Shown: positions 37,037-46,283, counted from the first letter of the stretch. The stretch: DNA of 64,000 bases from Gelidibacter japonicus (GCF_010725055.1 NZ_BJKB01000002.1:186001-250000); one strand, 5' to 3'. The notes: a model not told the origin generated them from the letters alone. Numbers and translations: made by a program.

Positions 37037-37099
37037 CCAACTGAGGACTGCATCGCCTATTGATGACTGCCTACTGAAGACTGCCTACTGAAGACTAAA
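37037..37099 (+). repeat. Heptamer array of nine units (ACTG type) beside ribH
   Basis: Sixty-three bp in strict 7-bp phase. CCAACTG and AGGACTG are followed by two drifted units, then GACTGCC and TACTGAA twice, ending GACTAAA. The ribH stop (37106) begins 6 bp later. The same AAAAC tail ends the array at 57483-57538. Confidence 0.85.
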
Positions 37100-37105
37100 A
37101 ACCAA

Positions 37106-37588
37106 TCATCCCTGACGCAACACCGCCATTTTGATCGCCGCCACAGCAGCTTCAACGCCTTTATTGCCGTGTTTTCCTCCAGATCTTTCAATAGACTGTT
37201 GCATATTATCGTCGGTAAGCACACAAAAAATCACAGGAGTGTCGTTCAACACATTTAAATCCTTGATCCCTTGTGACACTGCTTCGCATACAAAATCAAA
37301 ATGTTTGGTTTCGCCTTGAATCACACTCCCTATAGCGATAACGGCATCCACCTTGTGCTCTTGCATTTTCTTGCAGCCATAGATCAATTCATAACTTCCT
37401 GGCACATGCCAACTAATGATATTGTCAGGTAAGGTACCGTGTTCAATCAAGGTGTCGAGGGCACCTTTGTGCAGATTATCCGTGATATTACTGTTCCATT
37501 CTGAAACAACAATCCCAAATCGAAAGTTCTTCGCATTTGGGATTGTGTTTTTATCGTAGTCGGATAAGTTTTTATTTTTTGTTGCCAT
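37106..37588 (-). CDS. ribH: 6,7-dimethyl-8-ribityllumazine synthase
   Basis: A 160-residue penultimate enzyme of riboflavin synthesis. Motifs are GIVVSEWNSNIT (substrate loop), VPGSYEL, AIGSVIQGETKHFDFVCEAVSQGI with the catalytic His, and PVIFCVLTDDNMQQ. Length fits the icosahedral-capsid-forming family. It lies 3 bp after the TPR gene in a two-gene operon. Confidence 0.96.
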   Translation of the reverse strand: MATKNKNLSDYDKNTIPNAKNFRFGIVVSEWNSNITDNLHKGALDTLIEHGTLPDNIISWHVPGSYELIYGCKKMQEHKVDAVIAIGSVIQGETKHFDFVCEAVSQGIKDLNVLNDTPVIFCVLTDDNMQQSIERSGGKHGNKGVEAAVAAIKMAVLRQG

Positions 37589-37591
37589 TTT

Positions 37592-38359
37592 CTACAAACT
37601 TGCTTGCGCTTTTCCTATAAAGACATCAATATTGCCAGCCTCAGTGGAATTTGGATAGTTTTCTTTTATAGCTGTAAAATGATCAAGTGCTTTTTTGGTT
37701 TTACCTAAATTCAGCGCCACATTCCCAGCTTTAAATAAAAACATTGGGGTGGTGTAAGTGTTTTTGTTCATGTTGGCTGCCTTTTCATAGTAGCTCAGAG
37801 CATCTTCAGGCTGATTTAACTGAACAAATGCATCGCCAATTCTTCCACTGGCTATTGGTCCCAACAGTTCATCCTTACTTGAAAAATTACCCAAGTACTT
37901 GACCGTGTTTGCGTAATCATTCAAATTGTAATAAGCCATTCCTGCATAATAATTAGCTAAATTAGCAGCAGGTGTGCCTTTATATTCTTCAATAATATCC
38001 AACATTCCATACTTGCCTTCTCCACCATTTAAAGATAAAGTGTATAATGAATCTTTAGCTGCAACGCCATTAAGGGCTTGTTCAAAATATTGTTGGGCTT
38101 TGTACATTTCGTTCATTGCCTCACTCGCTTTAGGTTCTGCAACAAATTTGTTGTAAGCCAAATATCCTAAAACAACAACTACAATCGTTGCAACCGCACC
38201 AATAATATAATTTTGGTTCTTTACTGCCCATTCTTCAGTTTTCGAAGCAGTCTCATCCAAAGTATTAAATACCTCAGCCGTTGTTGAGTTTTCTTCTAAA
38301 GCTTCTGTCTTTTCAGCCTTTGTTTTCGGTTTGTAACCTCTTTTCTTATAAGTTGCCAT
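37592..38359 (-). CDS. Membrane-anchored TPR protein (YfgM/ancillary SecYEG translocon-like)
   Basis: A 255-residue protein from ATG 38359. The frame runs to 38383, but that start would lie inside the promoter box at 38381-38388. A Lys-rich cytoplasmic N-terminus (MATYKKRGYKPKTK) and one helix (IIGAVATIVVVVLGYLAY) precede about four TPR units (ANYYAGMAYYNLNDYANTVKYL, GRIGDAFVQLNQPEDALSYY). The layout matches YfgM-like periplasmic TPR proteins. It precedes ribH, a conserved flavobacterial order. Confidence 0.85.
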   Translation of the reverse strand: MATYKKRGYKPKTKAEKTEALEENSTTAEVFNTLDETASKTEEWAVKNQNYIIGAVATIVVVVLGYLAYNKFVAEPKASEAMNEMYKAQQYFEQALNGVAAKDSLYTLSLNGGEGKYGMLDIIEEYKGTPAANLANYYAGMAYYNLNDYANTVKYLGNFSSKDELLGPIASGRIGDAFVQLNQPEDALSYYEKAANMNKNTYTTPMFLFKAGNVALNLGKTKKALDHFTAIKENYPNSTEAGNIDVFIGKAQASL

Positions 38360-38380
38360 ATCGTCATAATTAATGCGCCG

Positions 38381-38388
38381 CAAAATTA
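38381..38388 (-). promoter_or_regulatory. -7 box TAATTTTG of the TPR-ribH operon
   Basis: Matches TAnnTTTG on the minus strand, 21 bp upstream of ATG 38359. No -33 TTG is visible. It supports the shorter start for the TPR gene. The region also serves the divergent recF gene. Confidence 0.4.
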
Positions 38389-38493
38389 AAATTTTTATTG
38401 GTATATAAAAGGTATATTATTTGTTATTTTTCAATAATTTGCACTTCCTTTCGCAATGTTGACAAACAATTCTTTTTTAAAGCGAATTTTTAA

Positions 38494-39576
38494 ATGATTT
38501 TAAACTCACTTTCCTTACTGAATTACAAAAATTTCGACAGTCAAAACTTCACTTTTGACCATAAGATCAATTGTTTTGTGGGGGCCAATGGCATTGGAAA
38601 GACCAACGTTTTGGACGCCATATACCATCTGTCTTTTGGAAAAAGTTATTTTAATCCGATAGCATCCCAAAATATAAAACACGGGGAGGATTTTTTTGTG
38701 GTGGAAGGGATTTTTGAGAAAGATAATCGTGAAGAAAAAATTCTTGTCTCGTTAAAAAAGTCACAAAAAAAGATAATTAAGCGAAATTCTAAGGCATACG
38801 AGCGATTTAGCGACCATATTGGCTTCATTCCTTTGGTCATTATCTCTCCAGCAGATAGGGATTTGATTATTGAAGGCAGTGAAACCAGACGAAAATTTAT
38901 TGACAGCGTCATTTCACAAGGCGATAAAAATTACCTCAATCAACTCATCAATTACAATAAAATTTTACAACAGCGAAATGCCCTATTGAAGTATTTTGCA
39001 CTTAACAATACGTTTAACGCACAAACGTTGGAAGTTTATAATGATCAGCTGCATACTTATGGTTCAGAAATCTTTGCTATCAGAAAGGCGTTTTTGGAAA
39101 CCTTTATCCCTATTTTCAAAACACGCTACAATGCCATAAGCAATCACCAAGAACCTGTTCATCTAACCTATAAAAGTGATTTGTTTGAAAACGATTTGAA
39201 ATCACTTTTAAAAATCAATCTCAACAAGGACAAGGCGCTCCAATACACTTCTGTTGGAATTCATAAAGACGATTTGAGTTTTGAGATTGACGATTTTCCG
39301 ATTAAAAGATTCGGAAGCCAAGGACAGCAAAAATCGTTCTTGATTGCGTTAAAATTGGCACAATTTGATTTTATCAAGCAGAAAAGCGGAGTTTCTCCTA
39401 TTTTGCTTTTGGATGATATTTTCGATAAATTAGATGAAAACCGTGTGGCTCAAATCATTGGATTGGTCAATAATGAAAATTTCGGGCAGCTCTTTATTAG
39501 TGACACACACGCCGATCGGACCGAAGCTATAATAAAACAGGTGCATCAATCTTATAAGATATTTAAGCTAAAATGA
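38494..39576 (+). CDS. recF: DNA replication and repair protein RecF
   Basis: A 360-residue SMC-like ATPase. It has Walker [10 protein letters not shown] (30-38), the signature region [18 protein letters not shown], and Walker [17 protein letters not shown]. It loads RecA at gaps with RecOR. It is divergent from the TPR-ribH operon; this order (ribH-TPR / recF-lipoprotein-DUF721) is common in Flavobacteriaceae. Confidence 0.96.
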   Translation: MILNSLSLLNYKNFDSQNFTFDHKINCFVGANGIGKTNVLDAIYHLSFGKSYFNPIASQNIKHGEDFFVVEGIFEKDNREEKILVSLKKSQKKIIKRNSKAYERFSDHIGFIPLVIISPADRDLIIEGSETRRKFIDSVISQGDKNYLNQLINYNKILQQRNALLKYFALNNTFNAQTLEVYNDQLHTYGSEIFAIRKAFLETFIPIFKTRYNAISNHQEPVHLTYKSDLFENDLKSLLKINLNKDKALQYTSVGIHKDDLSFEIDDFPIKRFGSQGQQKSFLIALKLAQFDFIKQKSGVSPILLLDDIFDKLDENRVAQIIGLVNNENFGQLFISDTHADRTEAIIKQVHQSYKIFKLK

Positions 39577-39688
39577 AAACGTCCACCTTTAAAATTCATC
39601 GTCTGCGGACAGATAGGCAAATTCCATCAGCCTTCAATATTTTTGGAAATTTATACTTGATTTTGGAAATTGAATACACCACATCCTT

Positions 39689-40132
39689 ATGAAAAAATAT
39701 ACTATTTTAATTTTTAGCCTTATTTTATTAAGTTGTTCCAACGATCCTAATGGGTTGATTACCCATTTAAACGGCTATTGGGAAATCGATGAAGTCATCA
39801 TGCCCGATGGTTCCAAACGCGAATACACCTATAACGATACCGTAGATTATTTCAGCATTTCCGATAGCCTAACTGGGTTTCGCAAAAAATTGAAGCCAAG
39901 TTTTGACGGCACCTATACCACCTCTGACGATTCTGAAGACCTAAAATTGAAAATTGAAAACGACAGTCTCCACATTTATTACACGACCCCTTTTGCCAAC
40001 TGGAAAGAAACCGTTTTAGATGCCACCGAGGAAAGACTATTTATTATAAATGATCAAAAAATAAAGTATCTATATAAGCGCTTTGAGCCAATAATTGTTG
40101 AAAAATCAAATTCCACTTCTGCCGACAGGTAG
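39689..40132 (+). CDS. Small lipoprotein, lipocalin-like
   Basis: A 147-residue protein with lipobox LLSCSN (Cys near 16). A beta-rich domain containing NGYWEIDEVIMPDGSKREY and FDGTYTTSDD resembles the lipocalin-like/META type fold that assesses small ligands, but no family is certain. It lies between recF and DUF721, 19 bp before the latter. The function is unknown. Confidence 0.75.
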   Translation: MKKYTILIFSLILLSCSNDPNGLITHLNGYWEIDEVIMPDGSKREYTYNDTVDYFSISDSLTGFRKKLKPSFDGTYTTSDDSEDLKLKIENDSLHIYYTTPFANWKETVLDATEERLFIINDQKIKYLYKRFEPIIVEKSNSTSADR

Positions 40133-40151
40133 ACAAAAAACAAATTTCATA

Positions 40152-40448
40152 ATGGCAAAACGTACCAAAGACCAGCTTTCTATCAGTGACCTCCTCAAAG
40201 AATTTGTGGAAACCAACAGACTCCAATCAGGTTTGGACAAAGTGAATGTCAAGGATGCTTGGGCACAAATGATGGGTAATGGCGTCAACAATTACACCAC
40301 GGCCATACATTTGGAGCGCGACACGCTTTATGTACAACTCAGTTCCAGCGTTTTAAGGGAAGAGCTCAGTTATGGCAATCAAAAAATCATAAAAATGTTG
40401 AACGAGGCCCTCGGTAAAGAGGTAGTAAAGAAATTGGTACTTTGCTAA
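40152..40448 (+). CDS. DUF721 family protein
   Basis: A 98-residue protein from ATG 40152 (an upstream in-frame start overlaps the lipoprotein and a repeat fragment). It matches the DUF721/DciA-related pattern: DLLKEFVETNRLQSGLDKVNVKDAWAQMMG, then LYVQLSSSVLREELSYGNQKIIKMLNEALG. Family members act with DNA or the replicative helicase; its place beside recF is conserved. It is likely cytoplasmic. Confidence 0.88.
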   Translation: MAKRTKDQLSISDLLKEFVETNRLQSGLDKVNVKDAWAQMMGNGVNNYTTAIHLERDTLYVQLSSSVLREELSYGNQKIIKMLNEALGKEVVKKLVLC

Positions 40449-40545
40449 AATCACGTATCCCCTTCATTAAAAGATAAGTAATTTCTTCTTTGGACTTATA
40501 TTTCGGCAATATTTCTTATTTTCAAAGCCCTAACCAAGTTATTTT

Positions 40546-42966
40546 ATGAAATATTTTAAGTCCCTGCTGACTTTAGCACTTACACTAGCGGTATTTATTG
40601 GTCTTAACGGTAAATTTGGCAGCACTCCACCCATGGGCAAATTTTTAAGTCCCAATCAAGGATTTTGGCAAAATGAACAGGATGAAAACCTCAGTTCCAC
40701 CGTGCAAATCGATGGTTTAGAGGATGAAGTCACCGTTCATTACGACGAACATTTAATTCCGCATGTATTTGCCCAAAACAACGCCGATCTCTATCGTGCA
40801 CAAGGGTTTTTGACCGCCAAACATCGCTTGTGGCAACTGGAATTTCAAACTTTTGCCGCTGGAGGACGCTTAGCTGAAATATTTGGGGAGCAAGCCTTGG
40901 ACTATGACCGACAAGAACGTCGACGCGGTATGGATTTTGGAGCAGAAAATGCCCTCCAAAAAATGAAGGAAGATCCGGAAACATTGAGCTATATTGAAGC
41001 GTATCGAGATGGAGTAAATAGTTATATCAATCAGTTAAAGCCCAAAGACTATCCAGTGGAGTATAAATTATTGGATTATGCACCAGAACCTTGGAGCATA
41101 AAAAAAACAGCACTCTTGCTGATGTATATGACCAAGATGTTAGCAGGCAGAGAATCCGATCTGGAACAAACCAATGCTTTGGCAAAATTCGGAAAAGAGC
41201 GCTACGATCTTTTATATCCAGATTTTTATGATGTTAACGACCCGGTCATCCCTAAAAAAACCGATTGGAGCTTTATAGACATAGAAATGCCGGAAGCACC
41301 TGAGAACGAATCTTCCATAGACTCCATATCCCTTACAGAAACCATAGATAAACCACATGCGCAAAATGGCAGTAATAACTGGGCCGTTTCTGGAGAAAAA
41401 TCCTATTCAGGACATCCTATTTTGGCCAATGACCCACATCTGGGCCTCAACCTCCCTGCCATTTGGTTTGTGATGCAATTGGCAACGCCAGAGCACAACA
41501 GCTACGGCGCCACTTTACCTGGGGCTCTGGGCATCATTTCAGGCTACAACAATCATATTTCTTGGGGAGAGACCAATGCCACCCGTGATGTTATTGATTG
41601 GTATAAGATTGAATTTAAGGATGATACCAGAAAAGAATACAAACACGATGGCCAATGGAAGAAAACCACACAGCGCATTGAGGAAATCAAAATAAGAAAC
41701 AAAGAAACCCTTTACGACACCATCATTTACACCCACCATGGACCTGTCACATATGACCACAATTTCAAAGGCGACAATGCAAAGTCAGGTTACGCCATGC
41801 AATGGGTTGGCCATATTGGTGGAAACAACCAGCGTACATTTTTAAAACTTAATGAAGGAAAAAATTATGACGATTACCTCGACGCACTAAAAAGCTATAC
41901 GGCTCCCGCCCAAAACTTTGTATTTGCCTCTACCGAAGGTGATATTGCCTTATGGATCCAAGGTAAATTCCCTAACAAATGGGAAGGGCAAGGCAAATTT
42001 TTATTGGACGGAAGCAATCCAAAACACGATTGGCAGAGTTTTATTCCTCAAGAATTCAATGCCCATACTAAAAACCCCGAGCGTGGGTTTGTAAGTTCGG
42101 CAAACCAGCACCCCGTAGATGCTTCCTACCCTTTTTACGTTTACAACGATGGATACGAAACCTATAGAAACCGAGTGATCAATGATTTTTTCAGGGCAAA
42201 GGATCAATTCGACATCCAAGATTTCAAGAACTTACAGAACAACAACTACAATCTAAAGGCCTCCGAATTGTTACCCTATATTTTTGATAATATGGAAACA
42301 TCCACCTTGACCAACGACGAAACAGAAATCCTTAACACTATTAAAACGTGGGATTTTTATAGTGAAATCGATCAACTCGCACCGAGTATTTGGGAAACTT
42401 GGTGGACAAAACTATACAAGACCGTGTGGGATGAATTTGATGCCGATACTATGGCGTTGGAAATACCATACACCTATCAAACCATTTATATGCTTAAAAA
42501 TCATCCGAAGGACGAGTTAATGGATATTCTGAGCACACCTGAAAAAGAGACAGCAAAAGATCTGTTCTTGATCACTTTTAAAGAAACGGCAAAAGAACTT
42601 ACAGAATGGAGAGCCGAGCATGGCAACTATAATTGGGGTGCCTACAAGGCCACATTTGTTGGCCATTTGCTACAAGCACTGCCTGCCTTTTCACGATTTG
42701 ATCTGCACATTGGTGGCGATTACAACACGGTCAATGCAGCCGCAAAAAACCACGGTCCATCATGGCGGATGATCGTAGAAATGACGTCGCCTCCAACTGG
42801 TTATGGGATCTATCCAGGTGGGCAGTCCGGGAATCCGGGCAGTAAATATTATGACAATTTCATCGACCGATGGGCCGTTGGAGAATATATGGACTTGTTG
42901 TTTATGCAAAGCGAAAAAGACACTGAACAAATCATCGCAAGTCAAACCCTAACTCCAAAACAATGA
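40546..42966 (+). CDS. Penicillin acylase family (S45) amidohydrolase
   Basis: An 806-residue Ntn-hydrolase with a signal anchor (residues 5-24). The alpha part includes VHYDEHLIPHVFAQNNADLYRAQGFL. The maturation site has the nucleophile Ser 276 in QNGSNNWAVSG, followed by SGHPILANDPHLGL. The beta part carries the usual ISGYNNHISWGETN. The proenzyme would self-cleave before Ser 276. Relatives cleave acyl amides, including N-acyl-homoserine lactones and penicillins; the natural substrate is unknown. It overlaps the next gene by 4 bp. Confidence 0.93.
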   Translation: MKYFKSLLTLALTLAVFIGLNGKFGSTPPMGKFLSPNQGFWQNEQDENLSSTVQIDGLEDEVTVHYDEHLIPHVFAQNNADLYRAQGFLTAKHRLWQLEFQTFAAGGRLAEIFGEQALDYDRQERRRGMDFGAENALQKMKEDPETLSYIEAYRDGVNSYINQLKPKDYPVEYKLLDYAPEPWSIKKTALLLMYMTKMLAGRESDLEQTNALAKFGKERYDLLYPDFYDVNDPVIPKKTDWSFIDIEMPEAPENESSIDSISLTETIDKPHAQNGSNNWAVSGEKSYSGHPILANDPHLGLNLPAIWFVMQLATPEHNSYGATLPGALGIISGYNNHISWGETNATRDVIDWYKIEFKDDTRKEYKHDGQWKKTTQRIEEIKIRNKETLYDTIIYTHHGPVTYDHNFKGDNAKSGYAMQWVGHIGGNNQRTFLKLNEGKNYDDYLDALKSYTAPAQNFVFASTEGDIALWIQGKFPNKWEGQGKFLLDGSNPKHDWQSFIPQEFNAHTKNPERGFVSSANQHPVDASYPFYVYNDGYETYRNRVINDFFRAKDQFDIQDFKNLQNNNYNLKASELLPYIFDNMETSTLTNDETEILNTIKTWDFYSEIDQLAPSIWETWWTKLYKTVWDEFDADTMALEIPYTYQTIYMLKNHPKDELMDILSTPEKETAKDLFLITFKETAKELTEWRAEHGNYNWGAYKATFVGHLLQALPAFSRFDLHIGGDYNTVNAAAKNHGPSWRMIVEMTSPPTGYGIYPGGQSGNPGSKYYDNFIDRWAVGEYMDLLFMQSEKDTEQIIASQTLTPKQ

Positions 42967-43316
42967 AAAAGAACCTTATCAATTTTATAGTCACCTTGAT
43001 CATTGCCGTTATCCTATCACAATTTTTGCCTTGGTGGCACGTGATGGCGGCTGGTTTTATTTCTGCTGTATTTTTCAGTCTGAATCGCGCGGCAGTATTT
43101 TATATTCCTTTTTTGGCTATCTTTATATATTGGACAATCTATGCGTTCTGGTTGAGTCAAGCGAATGATTTTATTCTAGCCAAAAAAATCGCAGTCCTAT
43201 TGCCTCTGGGAGGCAGTTGGTTTGTGTTGCTTTTAGTTACAGGATGTATTGGTGGCATTGCTGCAGGAGTTGCAGCCCTATTGGGGAAACAATGCCGTAA
43301 CCTGGTTAAACGTTAG
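42963..43316 (+). CDS. Small membrane protein, function unknown
   Basis: A 117-residue protein with about four helices (LINFIVTLIIAVILSQFLPWW, FYIPFLAIFIYWTIYAFWL, WFVLLLVTGCIGGIAAGVAALLG). It is coupled to the penicillin acylase gene through an ATGA overlap. I recognise no family. Confidence 0.75.
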   Translation: MKKNLINFIVTLIIAVILSQFLPWWHVMAAGFISAVFFSLNRAAVFYIPFLAIFIYWTIYAFWLSQANDFILAKKIAVLLPLGGSWFVLLLVTGCIGGIAAGVAALLGKQCRNLVKR

Positions 43317-43350
43317 ACAGTATTCACTCACAAATAAAAATCATACGCTT

Positions 43351-43764
43351 ATGAAAAGGCTCATTTTAATAATTGTCCTGATTCCATTTTTCGCATTTAA
43401 TATTCAGAATAATCCTGAAGACTTCGTTGGTAAATGGGTTGGAAGTGATAACAACGATGTTGGCGCGGTTATTTTTGAGAAGGATGGCTACGCTGCCTTT
43501 GAAATTGGCGGACAAATAATGGGTGGAAAGGAATTTGTGATTAATGGTAAAAGAGGTCAGATGACCTACAGCATTAACAAAGAAACCAAACCCATTCAAA
43601 TTGATTTCACACTTACAAAGCTCGAGTCTGGAGAGCAAAAAACCTTATTGGCAATTGCCGAATTTATTGAAGAAGACGTCATTAATTTTGCCCTTTCCTT
43701 TGAGGACATTAGACCATCATCTTTTGATGAAAAGTCCGTAATCCTGACTCGTGTTAAACCCTAG
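43351..43764 (+). CDS. Small secreted protein, function unknown
   Basis: A 137-residue protein from ATG 43351; a longer frame from 43249 overlaps the previous gene and lacks a signal. The N-terminus MKRLILIIVLIPFFAFNIQ is a signal peptide. The mature part (DFVGKWVGSDNNDVGAVIFEKDGYAAFEIGG) looks like a small lipocalin-like beta-barrel. No family is assigned. Confidence 0.7.
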   Translation: MKRLILIIVLIPFFAFNIQNNPEDFVGKWVGSDNNDVGAVIFEKDGYAAFEIGGQIMGGKEFVINGKRGQMTYSINKETKPIQIDFTLTKLESGEQKTLLAIAEFIEEDVINFALSFEDIRPSSFDEKSVILTRVKP

Positions 43765-43984
43765 TTGTCGAGAAAATATAACGATAAGAAACACTTCAAA
43801 TAACCCATACCATATTTATTGACAATATCTTAGACTATAGCCAATATATCTGCAAAAGTATCTGGACTATTGTTTTACGAGACTTTGGATGGTTCCAACT
43901 TCAAATTTCAGCAATCGTCAATTACATTCTTAACAGGGATAAAAAAAAGATGGCCTAAAAAGCATTTTGTATGGTTTTTGGCAC

Positions 43985-43992
43985 TATCTTTG
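43985..43992 (+). promoter_or_regulatory. -7 box TATCTTTG of the cold-shock gene
   Basis: Perfect TAnnTTTG match, with a TTG at 43967-43969 fifteen bases upstream (a little close for a -33 element). It predicts a leader of roughly 30 bases before ATG 44029. Confidence 0.5.
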
Positions 43993-44028
43993 GGCTATTA
44001 TATACAATTAATTTAATATTTTATTACA

Positions 44029-44220
44029 ATGAGTAAAGGAACAGTAAAATTTTTCAACGATGCTAAAGGCTTCGGTTTTATCGTGGAAGAAGGAAACAAC
44101 AAAGAACATTTTGTTCACATTTCAGGATTAATCGACGAGATTCGTGAAGGCGATGAAGTTGAATTCGATCTTACAGAAGGAAAAAAAGGATTAAACGCAG
44201 TTAACGTAAAAGTTATCTAA
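44029..44220 (+). CDS. Cold-shock domain protein
   Basis: A 63-residue CspA-type RNA/DNA chaperone. It starts SKGTVKFFND, has RNP1 KGFGFI, RNP2-like HFVHIS and a C-terminal GLNAVNVKVI. Its own promoter box lies upstream and a strong terminator downstream, so it is monocistronic. Confidence 0.95.
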   Translation: MSKGTVKFFNDAKGFGFIVEEGNNKEHFVHISGLIDEIREGDEVEFDLTEGKKGLNAVNVKVI

Positions 44221-44242
44221 TATATAAGCTTTTTTAAATGAT

Positions 44243-44274
44243 AAAGCCCTGCAACTGATGTTGTGGGGCTTTTT
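44243..44274 (+). terminator. Terminator of the cold-shock gene
   Basis: AAAGCCC-TG-CAAC pairs with GTTG-TG-GGGCTTT around a TGAT loop and runs into a T tract. It lies 23 bp after the stop. Confidence 0.88.
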
Positions 44275-44320
44275 GCTTATAGAGCTTATAGAATTCAGGG
44301 TATTTGAAAACTCAACAAAA

Positions 44321-44352
44321 AAAGGCTCGGAACCAATCGCTCCGAGCCTTTT
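44321..44352 (-). terminator. Terminator of ndk
   Basis: AAAGGCTCGGA pairs with TCCGAGCCTTT (11-bp stem). On the minus strand it is followed by a run of T, making it an intrinsic terminator 32 bp past the ndk stop. Confidence 0.88.
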
Positions 44353-44383
44353 ATATGTAACAGGAATGTAACAGGTTAAACCC

Positions 44384-44803
44384 TTAAAACATCTCTCTTC
44401 CTGCAAAATGGAATGCGCTTTCAATCGCGGCATTCTCATCGCTATCACTTCCATGCACTGCATTTTCACCAATAGAAGCAGCGTAGAGTTTACGGATAGT
44501 ACCTTCAGCTGCATCAGCCGGGTTGGTTGCACCAATCAAGGTTCTGAAATCTTCAACGGCATTGTCTTTTTCTAAAACCGCAGCTACAATCGGTCCGCGT
44601 GTCATATATTCTACCAACTCGCCATAAAAAGGTCTTTCGCTGTGTATAGCATAAAACTCCTTGGCATCAGCAGTAGTCATTTGAGTTAATTTTAATGCTA
44701 CAATTTTAAAGCCCGAAGCACTAATTTTATCCAAAATTGCGCCAATATGTCCTTTCTCGACGGCATCTGGCTTAAGCATTGTAAACGTTCTGTTAGTTGT
44801 CAT
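44384..44803 (-). CDS. ndk: Nucleoside diphosphate kinase
   Basis: A 139-residue enzyme interconverting NTPs and NDPs. It has the N-terminal [25 protein letters not shown] and the active-site His 117 in ENAVHGSDS. Upstream lies an unusually long heptamer-repeat region with a G-quadruplex-capable part. Confidence 0.96.
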   Translation of the reverse strand: MTTNRTFTMLKPDAVEKGHIGAILDKISASGFKIVALKLTQMTTADAKEFYAIHSERPFYGELVEYMTRGPIVAAVLEKDNAVEDFRTLIGATNPADAAEGTIRKLYAASIGENAVHGSDSDENAAIESAFHFAGREMF

Positions 44804-44833
44804 ATTTATAATTTAATTAATTCTGATTACTAT

Positions 44834-45172
44834 TAGGGATGAGGGATTAGGTATTAGGGATTAGGGATTAGGGATTAGGGATTAGGGATTAGGTATTAGG
44901 TATTTGATATTCTTTATTCTTTATTCTTTATTCTTTATTCTTTATTCTTTATTCTTTATTCTTTATTCTTGGCCCCTCCTCCTGGATCTTGATTCTTGAT
45001 TCTTAATTCTTGATACTTAGTACTTAATTCTTTGTTCTTTATTCTATATTCTATATTCTTGGCCCCTCCTCCTGGATCTTGATTCTTGATTCTTAATTCT
45101 TAATACTTAATACTTAGTACTTAGTACTTAATACTTAATAATCAGTACTTAATTCTTTATTCTCAATACCCG
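44834..45172. repeat. Large heptamer-repeat locus between ndk and nrnA
   Basis: Almost the whole 463-bp divergent gap is low-complexity DNA of 7-bp period. First come GGGATTA/GGTATTA units (about 44834-44903), next about nine TTTATTC units (about 44912-44969), then mixed units of the form NRTNCTT (GATTCTT, AATTCTT, ATACTTA, GTACTTA types). A roughly 48-bp segment containing GGCCCCTCCTCCTG is present twice, at 44964 and 45054, 90 bp apart. The nrnA promoter box lies beyond it. Confidence 0.9.
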
Positions 45173-45252
45173 ATTCTTACAAGCCACTCATAAATTTCGT
45201 GCAAAAGTAAGGCATTTATAACTAAAACCATAATATGAAACTTAAAAAATTG

Positions 45253-45260
45253 TATCTTCG
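45253..45260 (+). promoter_or_regulatory. nrnA -7 box TATCTTCG
   Basis: One mismatch to TAnnTTTG, ending six bases before ATG 45267. The predicted start of transcription falls at the start codon. Confidence 0.35.
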
Positions 45261-45266
45261 CACGCT

Positions 45267-46283
45267 ATGACAGAACACCATATTAAAGAGATCAAGGCCA
45301 TATTAATGGCTCCAAAACAGATTGTCATTGTGCCACACAAAAACCCCGATGGTGACGCCATGGGTTCCACCTTGGGCCTTTATCATTACCTCATAAAGAA
45401 CAATCATAAAGTGACCGTCATTGCGCCAAATGATTATCCTGATTTTTTGAAATGGCTTCCGGGCCAAGACAATGTGGTCATTTATGAATCTGATCGAACC
45501 CATGCAGAAAACCTAATGGAAACTGCTGATCTTATATTTACCTTAGATTTTAATGCTTTGCATCGTGCTGGCGAAATGGAAACTCCTTTGAGCAATTCTA
45601 AAGCCGTGAAAATTATGATTGACCATCACCAACAACCGGACACTTATGCCGAATATATGTTTAGCGATGTGTCCATGAGTTCTACGTGCGAGATGGTGTA
45701 TCGTTTTATAGATATGCTTGGCGATTTGCAGACCATTGATGATCAGATTGCAACATGTCTTTACGCTGGAATTCTAACAGATACAGGATCGTTTAGGTTT
45801 CCGTCCACAACCAGTACAACACATTTGGTAGTAGCTGATTTAATAGAAAAAGGCGCAAACCATTCGGATATATATAATTCTATTTACGACACCAATAGTT
45901 ATGAGCGCCTTCAGCTTTTAGGCGTTGCCCTCAAGAACTTAAAGGTTCTGCCTGAATACAGGACAGCATATATAACGCTTTCACAAGAAGAGCTCAATGC
46001 CGCCAATTTCAGGAAAGGAGACACCGAAGGCTTTGTAAACTACGGACTTTCTATCAAGAATATTATTTTTGCAGCCATCTTTATTGAGCACAAACAGGAA
46101 GGTATTGTAAAAATAAGCCTGCGCAGTGAAGGTGATTTTTCAGTTAACGAATTCTCTAGAGAAAATTTCAGTGGTGGAGGCCACACCAATGCTGCGGGAG
46201 GCAAAAGCGACCTCAGTTTAAATGATACAGTTGAAAAATTTATTAGTATATTGCCACGCTATAAAAACATCCTAAATTCATGA
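45267..46283 (+). CDS. DHH/DHHA1 phosphoesterase, NrnA-like oligoribonuclease/PAP phosphatase
   Basis: A 338-residue protein. The DHH domain has HKNPDGDAMGS (24-34), FTLDFNALHR and the signature IDHHQQPD. The DHHA1 domain ends with SGGGHTNAAGG. It degrades very short RNAs (nanoRNAs) and dephosphorylates 3'-phosphoadenosine 5'-phosphate. It overlaps gldI by 4 bp (ATGA), a conserved arrangement in gliding Bacteroidota. Confidence 0.93.
   Translation: MTEHHIKEIKAILMAPKQIVIVPHKNPDGDAMGSTLGLYHYLIKNNHKVTVIAPNDYPDFLKWLPGQDNVVIYESDRTHAENLMETADLIFTLDFNALHRAGEMETPLSNSKAVKIMIDHHQQPDTYAEYMFSDVSMSSTCEMVYRFIDMLGDLQTIDDQIATCLYAGILTDTGSFRFPSTTSTTHLVVADLIEKGANHSDIYNSIYDTNSYERLQLLGVALKNLKVLPEYRTAYITLSQEELNAANFRKGDTEGFVNYGLSIKNIIFAAIFIEHKQEGIVKISLRSEGDFSVNEFSRENFSGGGHTNAAGGKSDLSLNDTVEKFISILPRYKNILNS

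Noticed and set aside
40095-40151. Upstream extension of the DUF721 gene
   Set aside because: It overlaps the preceding lipoprotein gene and a CTGCCGACAGG repeat fragment, and the conserved N-terminus begins at ATG 40152.
43249-43350. Upstream extension of the secreted 137-residue protein
   Set aside because: The added residues overlap the previous gene and destroy the signal peptide that starts cleanly at ATG 43351.
44834-44903. GGGATTA tandem repeats resembling a telomere
   Set aside because: The unit is close to the plant telomere heptamer, but it is only about 70 bp, internal between ndk and nrnA, and flanked by other heptamers. It fits the 7-bp array family of this genome, not a chromosome end.
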